Assembly: GCF_042650885.1 (NCBI RefSeq)
Contig: NZ_JBHSBU010000001.1
Span: forward strand, 4,216,001-4,280,000
Source: Chitinimonas_A lacunae
Lineage (GTDB): Bacteria; Pseudomonadota; Gammaproteobacteria; Burkholderiales; Chitinimonadaceae
DNA length: 64,000 bases
Reading direction: 5' to 3'
In this document: positions 28,848 to 36,876 of the stretch, in pieces
How positions within the stretch are numbered: the first letter of the stretch is position 1
How the letters are laid out: every line of letters starts with the position of its first letter
The notes under the pieces: model-generated
What the model was told of the DNA's origin: nothing
Database searches by the model: none
The model's input: only the letters and a program-made list of their open reading frames with translations
Translations under genes and position numbers: made by a program

Positions 28848-29638
28848 TGGTTAAGAGCGTGGAAAGGAAACAGGCTCGATTATCAGTGCCGCTTCGGTGA
28901 ATGGTCCATCGATTGGCGTGAATGGATACTCACGTTAAGAGGCAGAAGCTCACGTTTGTGAGCAGATATACCAATTTCGTAGGTGAATGACGTCGGCTAC
29001 AAGCGTTGAGACTTCACGGTTGCCGCTACTACGATAGCCCCATCGTCAAACCGCCAGACGGCGCGACGCTGGCGACCAAACGGTGAGATCACCGCAAGGC
29101 CGCAGCCGATGACAGTTCAGCAATTGGCAGTCAGAAGCGAGTAGTGTGTTTTCCACGGTAGAGGGTTTAAGTATCTAGCCGGCCACGGCCGCCATAGCGG
29201 CCGACACGGAACAACGATTTGGGGACGACCGACAACGTGTCGTGCCGGACGGGCAGGTCCAGCACATCACGCCGAAACCGAATCGCCGTTCCAGGTGCCT
29301 TCAGCGCTGCGTACCGGCTGCTGACGGCGCACCAGGGCAGGGTGCGCCGTTAGTTTTTTTCCGCCTTCCCACTGCTTCCCCTGATGGTCTGTCCCAGGCG
29401 ACTTCACTCCCTGTCGCCCAGCTTCTCTTCCGCATCCCGTCCTTAATGTGTGCCTGGGTTTCGCTATGCTTAGTCTCAGCTGGGCAACGGAGCCCGACGT
29501 AGTGCGTCTGCGAACAAATAGAAAAATATAGGAAAACGACGTGCAAGACAAATTGCGATATATAAACAATTAAGAAATTTTCTTGCTATGGCACGTTCGT
29601 CGTGCCACACCCATCTTCCTTTTATAAGGTTGCGCTTG
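28848..29638. other. Long non-coding region with hairpins and an orphan terminator
   Basis: These 791 bases separate the divergent response-regulator gene and the secreted-protein gene. Short reading frames here lack ribosome sites and sensible composition. The region holds a perfect 7-bp hairpin at 29186-29203 (CGGCCGC/GCGGCCG) and a strong plus-strand terminator at 29324-29360, with no gene ending in front of it. This suggests a small RNA or an attenuated leader on the plus strand starting somewhere after about 28,900. Confidence 0.45.
29324..29360 (+). terminator. Strong rho-independent terminator without an upstream gene
   Basis: ACGGCGCACC (29324-29333) pairs perfectly with GGTGCGCCGT (29341-29350) around a 7-base loop, followed directly by TAGTTTTTTT. 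This is a textbook plus-strand terminator, yet the nearest plus-strand gene ends about 4 kb upstream. It most likely ends a small non-coding RNA or acts as an attenuator before the gene at 29639. Confidence 0.8.
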
Positions 29639-31894
29639 ATGATCCATGGACTTCTCCGGCTGGCGCTGCTGTCGGCCTTGGGTTCCGCTGCGCTGGCCTC
29701 TGGGCCGGGATTTGCCCATCCACTCTTTGAATACAACTGGCCAAGCCAGACCGAATGGCCGCAGACCGCCGCCGGCGAATGGCAACTGCTGCCGGCCCAG
29801 GCCGAGCTGTCATTGCGCTTTGCCATTCACCGCCAACTGATCGGCCATCCCGAAACGGCACCGATGCTGCCCATCCCCGCAGAAGACCCGGCCATCAAGC
29901 GCTGGCTGACGCTGCGGGAGCGGCTGGGCGCCAGCGGTCCGGCCAGGCTCGGCAGTATCGAAGCGAGTGCTGCCAAGGCCGATCTGCTGTGGCAGGTCGA
30001 TTGGAACCGCTACCGTTGCAGCAACCATGCTTTCCGGCTGGCCAGCGAAACGCTGGAGGCTCGGGCGGCCAGCCATCCTGAGCAGCGCTGGCTGCTTGAG
30101 TGGATTCGCGGCCAGGACACCGTGTTCGCCAGTTGCGAACGCGAGCGGCAGACCTTCCCGGCACTCCCCAAGGACGCCCCTGACTGGTTGCGCGATGACC
30201 GGGCTTATCAGGAGGCAGCGGCGTCTTTCTATAGCCAGCCCGACGAGGCGACCATCGCGGCCTTCACTGCCATTGCGGCCGATCGGGATTCGCCCTGGCG
30301 TGACTGGGCCGACTTTCTGATTGCCCGCACGCTGGCGCGCCAGATCGGTTTGCCGCGCGATCTGCGTGCCACGGTGGAACCTGCCGAGGATGCGGAGCAC
30401 GAAGCGGCCATCCGGCAGAAGCTGGAAGCGCATCTGACCCGGCTGTTGGCCGATCCGGCGCGCAAATCGGTCCATGGCGCGGCGGACGAGCTGCTTGGCA
30501 ATCTGCGCGGCAGGGCCGATCCGCTGGCCCGCGCCGAAGCCTTTGCCGCCTGGGCCGATCAGGCCGATCTGGGACCCAATCGGCGTCAGTGGCTGATCGA
30601 TCTACAGATCCTGGCGTCACAGGTGGATCGGCCGCAGAGCCAGATGCCGTGGTGGCTCGGGGGATTACAGTCGGGCCGGCGCGATCCGCAGCATCCAGGC
30701 TGGCTGTTGCGTGATCTGAACGATGCGGTATATGGCTTCGAGCTGCGCGACAGGGTGGCGGAAATCAAGCGCTTGATGAATGAGGCCGAGTCTTCGCCGC
30801 CTTCCTACGATCCGTCGGCGAAGGACTATTCCGAATTGCTGCAAAGGGCCAGCAACGTTGCGGCCGATCATCCTCTGGCGCCGGCGATCACCTTTCAGCG
30901 CGCGCAACTGCTGCGCTTTCTGGACGACCGCAAAGGGGCCTGGGACGAGTCGGAGCAGCTATTGAAGCGTCAGGGTACGCGGCCCTGGTTCATTGCCAGC
31001 CGCAATCTGTTGGCACGGCTGCGCAGCGCCAGCTCGCCCGATCTGGTGTCCGCCTTGCCCGAGATGACGCGGCAGGCGGTGGGCGTGCGCTATGAAGACG
31101 ACTCGGACAGATTGTTCTGGCACCGGCCCGAAGATCGTCCGGCCGAATATGCCCAGCAGCGTCTGTTGCCGCGCGATACGGTGCAGCTATTCAACTTCTA
31201 TCTGCCACTCGACCAATGGCTTATGGCGTTGGAAAAAGGCCGCTGGGACGAGCTGGCGCGGCGCGAACTCACTGGTGTGCTGTGGCTGCGTGCCTGGCTG
31301 CTTGGGCGCGAGGATCTGGCTGGCAAGCTCGCGCCGGCCGTGCGGGCGGTCTACCCGGAAGCCGAGGCGCAGTGGAAGCGGGCTGAGGCGGCGAGCGAGC
31401 CCGCTGAGCGGCGACTGGCCGAGGCCGTGGCGATCCTGCGCTTGCCGGCGCTGTCGCCAGTTCTGCACGGCGGCTTTTTCCGCGACAGTCAGGCTGCTGA
31501 CGAGATCGGCTCGATGTCGCGCTGGCGCTGGTGGTGGGCCAATGAGCCCGGCGGCTGGCGGCCAGACCTGGCTCCCACTGGCGAGCTGCCCTGCCCATCC
31601 GAGCCGCCAGGCGGATTGCCCATCTGGGTTGACAGCAGCCTGCGTGCAAGCGCCTGTGGCGAGCAACGCAAGCTGACCGCACTCGGCAATGGAACCGAGG
31701 TGCTGGGGCGGATAGTCATCGACTGGGTCCAAGCGCATCCGGATGACCCCGAAGCACCGCAGATGCTCCATCTGGTGGTGCGCGCCACGCGCTACGGCCC
31801 GAGTGCGCCCAAGGAATCGCAGCGCGCTTTCCGCCTGCTGCATAAGCGCTACCCCCAGAGCGAGTGGGCCAAGAAGACGCCGCATCATTATTGA
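29639..31894 (+). CDS. Exported protein of unknown function, TPR-like helical
   Basis: The protein has about 751 residues. I chose the ATG at 29639 because a signal peptide follows at once (MIHGLLRLALLSALGSAALA); an ATG at 29588 would put 17 extra residues before it. The mature part is almost wholly alpha-helical, with repeated Ala/Trp-rich helices such as DAPDWLRDDRAYQEAAASFY and SPWRDWADFLIARTLARQ. That pattern of paired helices resembles tetratricopeptide repeats. A Cys pair lies near residues 130-165. No catalytic motif is seen. It is followed after 87 bases by a DUF3142 gene on the same strand, so the two may act together in the periplasm. Confidence 0.75.
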   Translation: MIHGLLRLALLSALGSAALASGPGFAHPLFEYNWPSQTEWPQTAAGEWQLLPAQAELSLRFAIHRQLIGHPETAPMLPIPAEDPAIKRWLTLRERLGASGPARLGSIEASAAKADLLWQVDWNRYRCSNHAFRLASETLEARAASHPEQRWLLEWIRGQDTVFASCERERQTFPALPKDAPDWLRDDRAYQEAAASFYSQPDEATIAAFTAIAADRDSPWRDWADFLIARTLARQIGLPRDLRATVEPAEDAEHEAAIRQKLEAHLTRLLADPARKSVHGAADELLGNLRGRADPLARAEAFAAWADQADLGPNRRQWLIDLQILASQVDRPQSQMPWWLGGLQSGRRDPQHPGWLLRDLNDAVYGFELRDRVAEIKRLMNEAESSPPSYDPSAKDYSELLQRASNVAADHPLAPAITFQRAQLLRFLDDRKGAWDESEQLLKRQGTRPWFIASRNLLARLRSASSPDLVSALPEMTRQAVGVRYEDDSDRLFWHRPEDRPAEYAQQRLLPRDTVQLFNFYLPLDQWLMALEKGRWDELARRELTGVLWLRAWLLGREDLAGKLAPAVRAVYPEAEAQWKRAEAASEPAERRLAEAVAILRLPALSPVLHGGFFRDSQAADEIGSMSRWRWWWANEPGGWRPDLAPTGELPCPSEPPGGLPIWVDSSLRASACGEQRKLTALGNGTEVLGRIVIDWVQAHPDDPEAPQMLHLVVRATRYGPSAPKESQRAFRLLHKRYPQSEWAKKTPHHY

Positions 31895-31981
31895 GTAAGC
31901 GGCGATGGCCGGAGGCGAAAGCGAAGAGAGGGTGTTCGTCTCCAACAATTTTTCCTTTCTGTTTATATCCGCTAGTACATC

Positions 31982-32785
31982 TTGCATCAAATTTGCCGAA
32001 AACTTTCTATTTTGCCTCTCCCTTGTTTCCTCGCGCTTACGCTGCTGACCATGACGCTGACCGTATCGGCTGGCGGACCAGTTGCCGAGCCGACCCAGGT
32101 GGTGTGGGCCTGGAAGCGGGCAGAATCCTTGCCTTTTCTTCAAGCCGGTCGCCATGAGGTGGCCTGGTTTGCGGCGGAATTGCAGATCGACGGGACAAGT
32201 TTCCGGATGGGGCGACGGCGCAATCCGCTCCATGTGCCGGAAGGGGTGACGCGAACGCTGGTGGCCCATATCGATATTCTGCGGCGCCAGCCGCCGGTGC
32301 TGGACGAGCCGCTGCGCGAGGCGATGCTGGATGCCCTAGTGACGGTCGCAGCGCTCGATCCGGCGGCGACGCTGCAAATCGACTTCGAGCCGCGTCGCTC
32401 CGAGCGGGCTTTCTATGGCGAGCTGCTGCGTCAACTGCGGCTGCGGCTGCCGCAGCGGCGTTTATCGATCACTGCCTTGACTTCGTGGTGTTGGGGCGAC
32501 CGCTGGCTTGCCGACTTGCCGGTCGATGAGGTGGTGCCGATGCTGTTCCGGATGGGGCGGGAAGGCTGGGCGATTCGCGAGCAACTGGCGGCCGGTCAAT
32601 GGCCGCCCGAGCCTTTGTGCCGCCAGGCCGCCGGGGTGGCGCTCGATGAGTTGCCGCCGGGCTTGCCGCCCTTTGGCCGGCTCTATTGGTTTGCCCCACG
32701 TTCCTGGCGCGTGGCCGATTGGCAGACGGCCCAGCAAAGCCTGGAGCGCTGGCGCAGCGTCGATGCCTCTCAGAAACGGCAATAG
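31982..32785 (+). CDS. DUF3142 family exported protein
   Basis: This 267-residue protein shows the DUF3142 pattern: VVWAWKRAE near the start, PLHVPEGV, LQIDFEPRRSERAFYGELL, LRLRLPQRRLSITALTSWC, then GDRWLADLPVDEVVPMLFR. The IDFE and SITAL.SWC blocks look like strands of a TIM-barrel glycosidase-like fold, but no function is established for the family as far as I know. A hydrophobic leader (LPCFLALTLLTMTLTVSAGG) suggests export. The start is uncertain: TTG at 31982 gives a complete signal peptide, while the first ATG at 32051 would cut into it. It probably forms an operon with the preceding exported protein. Confidence 0.85.
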   Translation: MHQICRKLSILPLPCFLALTLLTMTLTVSAGGPVAEPTQVVWAWKRAESLPFLQAGRHEVAWFAAELQIDGTSFRMGRRRNPLHVPEGVTRTLVAHIDILRRQPPVLDEPLREAMLDALVTVAALDPAATLQIDFEPRRSERAFYGELLRQLRLRLPQRRLSITALTSWCWGDRWLADLPVDEVVPMLFRMGREGWAIREQLAAGQWPPEPLCRQAAGVALDELPPGLPPFGRLYWFAPRSWRVADWQTAQQSLERWRSVDASQKRQ

Positions 32786-33191
32786 CCGCCCAATTTTTCC
32801 ATTGCAGGATCAAGCGAGCACGAACGCAGCGGAAATCGTGCGGCGTTGCTGCGGCCCAGGGCAGTCGTTCGGACACACAGTGTCTTGGGAATCCTCGGCG
32901 AGGACGCAAACGCCGATGCCTGACAGCCCCTTCCAGCGCGCGGAATTGGCCAGTATTTTCCAGGCGATGACAAGCAGATTAGTTGTTGATTGTTGAGGAA
33001 TATTCTGGTCCGGCTAATGCCGTTTGTTTATAATCCGCGCCGCTTTCATGCCTGGCCGGTGAGGTCGGGTGAATACCCATTAGAGAGTCTCTGCCGGGAC
33101 CCAGGTCCAGCCGGCAAGCTGGGTGGCCAAGGCTTGGGCGACCGGAGCGGCTGCGGCGATTTATAGACACATCAGAAAGAAATACTTAGTT
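32786..33191 (+). other. Intergenic leader region upstream of secreted protein gene
   Basis: This 406-base stretch has no credible gene. It contains a good -10 box TATAAT at 33029-33034. The following ~155 bases before the ATG at 33192 are GC-rich with several short self-complementary blocks (for example GCCGG near 33055 and 33110), so the transcript would have a structured 5' leader. I could not match it to any riboswitch class I know. Confidence 0.4.
33029..33034 (+). promoter_or_regulatory. Probable -10 promoter element
   Basis: The sequence TATAAT lies in the context GTTTGTTTATAATCCGCGCC about 160 bases before the secreted-protein start at 33192. No good -35 lies at 17 bases; TTCTGG at 33003 is 20 bases away. 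The perfect -10 hexamer in GC-rich DNA makes a start site near 33041 likely. Confidence 0.45.
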
Positions 33192-34631
33192 ATGAAGCTC
33201 AGTGCTGTTTCCATTGCCTTGTCTACCCTGATGCTGGGCGGTTTTTCGGCCTCTGTCCTGGCCGCCGATCTGCCGGTACTCAAACCCGTCAATACCTTTG
33301 CCGCACCGTTAAATATCAACCAGATGGTCTATGCCCCGGGCGCGCAACTGATGTTTGCCCGGCAGGGCGACAAGACCATCGTGGTGCTGGATACCTTTAC
33401 CCAGGCCCAGATCAGCCAGAAAAAGATGGAGGAATCGGTGGTCGATCTGTCGCTGAGTCCGAGCGGGCGCTATCTGTTTGCTTCGGAATTCGGCGGGCAG
33501 AGCGTATATGGCAATCCGATCCGGCCGAGCCGTTTCCATCGCTTCGATGTCAGGAACCGTAGCTGGAGCACCAAGAATACGGCCCAGGTCGCCTACCGGG
33601 TCGAGGCGGTCGGAGATGACCGCTTCCTGGCGCTGGACCAGGACCAATGGGTGTCGCTGGCACTGATGCAGTGGAACGGCAACGAACCCACCGTCAAGTC
33701 AGTGAGCCGCACCGGCACCAGCCTCTATGCCGGCGATATCGGCTACAGCCACCAGACCGGCCTGATCGCCCACAGCAGCGCCGGCATGTCGCCGCCTGAA
33801 CTCAATGTGTTCAAGCTCGAAGCCGACGGTGTGGTCAGTAAGGAAAAGAGTGAATTCCTCTACTACGTGTCGGGGACGCCCATCGTCTCGACCGATGGCA
33901 GTCAGGTCTATTTCTCGGGCACGCAGACCCATATCAACAATATCCGCACCAAGCTGCGCGAATTCCCCGAAGTCATCATCGCGGCCACCGCCAAGTATGC
34001 GATCAGCCGGCAGAAACTCTACAGCGCCGTCACCGGCGAGCCGGTTGCCACCTTGTCTGGCGCCGTGACTGCGCTGGCGATCAACCCGAACGGGTCGGAT
34101 TTCTGGGTCTACAACGAAGGCGCTGCCACGCTGAGCCGTTATCTGCTGCCGTCGAGCGTGGCGTTCGATGTCTCGACCAATGAGCTGACCAAGGCTGGCG
34201 AAGTGGTGGTGAACTGGCTGGCCGAGGAAGGCGCCAGCTGCAGCGCCTCGGGCGCCAAGGATTGGGACGGCCCGGTCGGCCGGCTGGGGCGCAAGACCGT
34301 GTCGATTGCTGTCAGCTCTACCCTGAAGATCCAGTGCACGGTGGGTCAGCAGGTCCAGGAGAGCCAAGCCAGGATCGTGGTCCGCTCGCAGCCCGACTGT
34401 CTGCTTGACTGGGCGCAGACCACCTATCCGAAGCTGTTCCCCACGGCACCGGCCGGCACCGGCCACTACGCGCCGTACACCTTCCGCCACTACCCGGCCA
34501 ACGACCAGTATCTGGGCGTCTCCTCGGCCGATAGTTCGGTCTACCTGGTGACGGCTGCGCCGGAGCGGCATTTCCTCAATGTCGGTCCGCTGCAAGACTG
34601 GCTCCGCACGGCAAGCTGCCCGCTGAACTGA
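33192..34631 (+). CDS. Secreted protein, beta-propeller-like with C-terminal repeat-type domain
   Basis: The protein has about 479 residues from the ATG at 33192 with a clear signal peptide (AVSIALSTLMLGGFSASVLA). Residues ~25-340 look like a YVTN/WD-type propeller: repeated short strand units such as VVDLSLSPSGRYLFAS, VSTDGSQVYFSGTQ and VTALAINPNGSDFWVYN. The C-terminal ~80 residues (CLLDWAQTTYPKLFP..., YTFRHYP..., YLGVSSADSSVYL, VGPLQDWL, final C) form a compact domain I have seen as a tail on many secreted betaproteobacterial proteins, of unknown role. A strong terminator follows, so it is a single-gene unit. Confidence 0.8.
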   Translation: MKLSAVSIALSTLMLGGFSASVLAADLPVLKPVNTFAAPLNINQMVYAPGAQLMFARQGDKTIVVLDTFTQAQISQKKMEESVVDLSLSPSGRYLFASEFGGQSVYGNPIRPSRFHRFDVRNRSWSTKNTAQVAYRVEAVGDDRFLALDQDQWVSLALMQWNGNEPTVKSVSRTGTSLYAGDIGYSHQTGLIAHSSAGMSPPELNVFKLEADGVVSKEKSEFLYYVSGTPIVSTDGSQVYFSGTQTHINNIRTKLREFPEVIIAATAKYAISRQKLYSAVTGEPVATLSGAVTALAINPNGSDFWVYNEGAATLSRYLLPSSVAFDVSTNELTKAGEVVVNWLAEEGASCSASGAKDWDGPVGRLGRKTVSIAVSSTLKIQCTVGQQVQESQARIVVRSQPDCLLDWAQTTYPKLFPTAPAGTGHYAPYTFRHYPANDQYLGVSSADSSVYLVTAAPERHFLNVGPLQDWLRTASCPLN

Positions 34632-34724
34632 GCGGTGTGCCGGTCCGCCGACCTGCGAGGCGGGCTGGCATGCCGCGTGGTGGATGACCGACTGGAGCTG
34701 CCGTCCGGCCGGTCTGCCGCCTGG

Positions 34725-34764
34725 AAAAAGCCCGCTCCCCCGAATCGGGGCGAGCGGGCTTTTT
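34725..34764. terminator. Rho-independent terminator
   Basis: AAAAAGCCCGCTC (34725-34737) pairs with GAGCGGGCTTTTT (34752-34764), with an inner CCCCG/CGGGG extension. It lies about 95 bases after the secreted-protein gene and has A and T runs on both sides, so it could also serve the convergent desaturase-family gene. Confidence 0.9.
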
Positions 34765-34886
34765 GTCGGGGGAAGGGTGGGACGCTGGTTGGGACATCAT
34801 CAGCGTCCAATGTTAAGTTTTTATATAAAAATTAGGAGAGGCGCTATTTATATTGTGGTGCCTTGGCGGATAATTTTCTATTTGGC

Positions 34887-36050
34887 CTATCCCTTCCAAG
34901 TGAAGGGAAACATGAACTGCTTTTTGAAGCCATTGGGCACATAGTCGCCGAGTACGCCGTAATCGTTGGGCCATTCGCGGTCGGACTTCACCGCCGTGCC
35001 GAACAGATAGTCGAGAAAGGCAAAATGAGCCGCGTAGTTGCGGTCGAGCGCTTCCTGATCCTGTGAGTGGTGCCAGTGGTGAAAATTGGGCGTCACCAGC
35101 ACATAGCGCAGCGGCCCGAGTCGCACGCTGACATTGCAGTGGTTGAATACCGCCTGGAAGCCGACGATCACGATATAGGCGTCGATCACTTCCTTGGAAA
35201 AACCCAGCACATAGATCGGTGCCAGCACCAGGGTGCGGGTCAGCAGCAGTTCGAGCAGATGCTGGCGCGAGCCGGCCAGCCAGTCCATATGCTTGACGCT
35301 GTGGTGCACCGCATGGAGCCGCCACAGCAGCGGCACCTCGTGGTAGGCGCGGTGGGTCCAGTACTGCACCAGATCGGCCACCAGAATGATCAGGAACAGC
35401 TCGACCACGAAGGGCAAATCCTTGACCCAGCTCTGCACCCCGTCCTTGACCGCCCAGCCGAACAGCTTGTGGACCAGCAGATTGGTGGCCAGCAGAATCA
35501 GCCCGACCACCAGATGGTTGACCGCGAAATGCTGTAGATCGGTCTGCCAGGCCGGGCGGAAGATCGGTTGATTGCGCCGCAGCGGAAACAGTTTTTCGAT
35601 AAAGATAAACAGCAGGCTGGAGCCGAGCAGATCGAGGATCAGCCAATCGAGCCCAATATAGGGCGTATGGTCGGCGAAGTCGTTGACCGGCACCTTATGC
35701 CCGCCCAGCACGGCCGCGAGGGCGATCAGCAGAAACGCGATGCTCGACAGCCAGCGCACCCGGCCCAGCACGATATTGGCCAGCGAAATGCCGCCGGCCA
35801 ATACCATCGACCAGAACAGCACCTGGCGCAGCGTGGCCACATCGTAGGAACGGCGCAGCTCAGGGGTGGTCAGGTAGGCCGGAAAGTGGAAGGCCAGCAC
35901 GCCCAGCAGGCACAGTACCGCCAGGGTCAGGGCAAAAACGCCCGACACCAGGCCGACCCCACGGCGCATCTCGCCATGGGAAGACGACAGGCGCTTGAGG
36001 CGCTCGGTCAGATCGTCGTCGGGAGGAAGATCAACAGGGGAGGAGGACAT
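34887..36050 (-). CDS. Sterol desaturase / fatty acid hydroxylase family membrane enzyme
   Basis: The protein has about 387 residues with six or so membrane segments. It carries the three histidine clusters of the family that bind a di-iron centre: HRAYHE, HAVHHS and HHWHHS. Such enzymes hydroxylate or desaturate lipids at the membrane; the substrate is not predictable. I start at the ATG at 36050 (MSSSPVDL); an ATG at 36086 is also possible, and an in-frame extension to 36305 is rejected because it is Pro/Arg-rich and overlaps the divergent gene. It stands alone. Confidence 0.9.
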   Translation of the reverse strand: MSSSPVDLPPDDDLTERLKRLSSSHGEMRRGVGLVSGVFALTLAVLCLLGVLAFHFPAYLTTPELRRSYDVATLRQVLFWSMVLAGGISLANIVLGRVRWLSSIAFLLIALAAVLGGHKVPVNDFADHTPYIGLDWLILDLLGSSLLFIFIEKLFPLRRNQPIFRPAWQTDLQHFAVNHLVVGLILLATNLLVHKLFGWAVKDGVQSWVKDLPFVVELFLIILVADLVQYWTHRAYHEVPLLWRLHAVHHSVKHMDWLAGSRQHLLELLLTRTLVLAPIYVLGFSKEVIDAYIVIVGFQAVFNHCNVSVRLGPLRYVLVTPNFHHWHHSQDQEALDRNYAAHFAFLDYLFGTAVKSDREWPNDYGVLGDYVPNGFKKQFMFPFTWKG

Positions 36051-36154
36051 GAGCAGGCTCGAGCACGCGATGACGGTTTCTAGCATAGCCGTACCGAATC
36101 GAGCCAGTTGCGCCTTGCGGCAATCTTGCCGAGGCAGCGGATAAACGGAAGGGA

Positions 36155-36787
36155 ATGATGGTGGAAGGTGCGCTCGAACTGCTGTTCGACATGGACTGGA
36201 TGTTTCTGGTGGGCACGGCGGCGTTCTCGCTGTCGGGCTATCTGCTCGGGGTGAAAAAGCAGTTCGATCTGCTGGGCATTCTGATCGTCTCGCTGCTGAC
36301 GGCAATCGGCGGCGGGATTATCCGCGATGTGCTGCTCAACCGGATTCCCATCGTGTTCCACGACGCCAGCGCCTTATGGGTGATCGTGGCCACGCTGTTG
36401 ATCGCCTGGGGCGCCAGTCTGCACAAGGTCTATAGCCCCGGCATGCACCGGCTGTTCATCGTGGCCGACTCGATCGGCCTGATCGCCTTCAGCCTTGCCG
36501 GCGCCCAGGTCGGCCTCCATTACGGATTGAATCTGTTCGGTGTGCTGTTTATCGGCTTTGTCAGCGCCGTGGGCGGCGGCATCGTGCGCGATATGATGGT
36601 CAATGATGTGCCGTTCATCCTGCATAAGGACTTCTACGGCACGGTTTCCATCCTGGTGGCCGCCCTGCTCTACGGCGCCACCGTCCTGCGCTGGGATGGG
36701 CCATGGCTGGTATGGGGCCTGTTCTGCCTCGGCCTCACCATCCGGCTGGTGGCGCATTACCGCGATTTCAAGCTGCCAAGGGTCTGA
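36155..36787 (+). CDS. TRIC-type (UPF0126, YicG-like) membrane protein
   Basis: This 210-residue protein has seven hydrophobic segments and the duplicated family signature, first AIGGGIIRDVLLN and again AVGGGIVRDMMVND. The two halves are related, as in prokaryotic trimeric intracellular cation channels. These are selective for monovalent cations, and some relatives are linked to glycine uptake. The start has GGAAGGGA just before ATGATG. It diverges from the desaturase-family gene. Confidence 0.93.
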   Translation: MMVEGALELLFDMDWMFLVGTAAFSLSGYLLGVKKQFDLLGILIVSLLTAIGGGIIRDVLLNRIPIVFHDASALWVIVATLLIAWGASLHKVYSPGMHRLFIVADSIGLIAFSLAGAQVGLHYGLNLFGVLFIGFVSAVGGGIVRDMMVNDVPFILHKDFYGTVSILVAALLYGATVLRWDGPWLVWGLFCLGLTIRLVAHYRDFKLPRV

Positions 36788-36823
36788 GGGGGCTGGAACA
36801 CCCTGTTGAAGGCCGAGAAGCAT

Positions 36824-36857
36824 GACGCCCTGGCGACCGGTAGGCCACCAGGGCGTC
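36824..36857. terminator. Stem-loop between convergent genes
   Basis: GACGCCCTGG (36824-36833) pairs perfectly with CCAGGGCGTC (36848-36857). It lies between the convergent TRIC gene and the binding-lipoprotein gene. No T run follows, so termination strength is doubtful. Confidence 0.5.
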
Positions 36858-36876
36858 GATTCGTTGAAGCGTGTGC

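Noticed and set aside
29242..29502. 86-codon plus-strand frame in the non-coding region
   Set aside because: It runs through a strong terminator, lacks a ribosome site and has no protein-like pattern.
33035..33150. Known riboswitch (TPP, cobalamin, c-di-GMP or SAM) in the leader
   Set aside because: I could not match any conserved core of these classes; only generic GC-rich pairing is visible.
34887..36305. Longer version of the desaturase-family gene starting at 36305
   Set aside because: The extra 85 residues are Pro/Arg/Ser-rich, lack similarity to the family and overlap the divergent TRIC-type gene.
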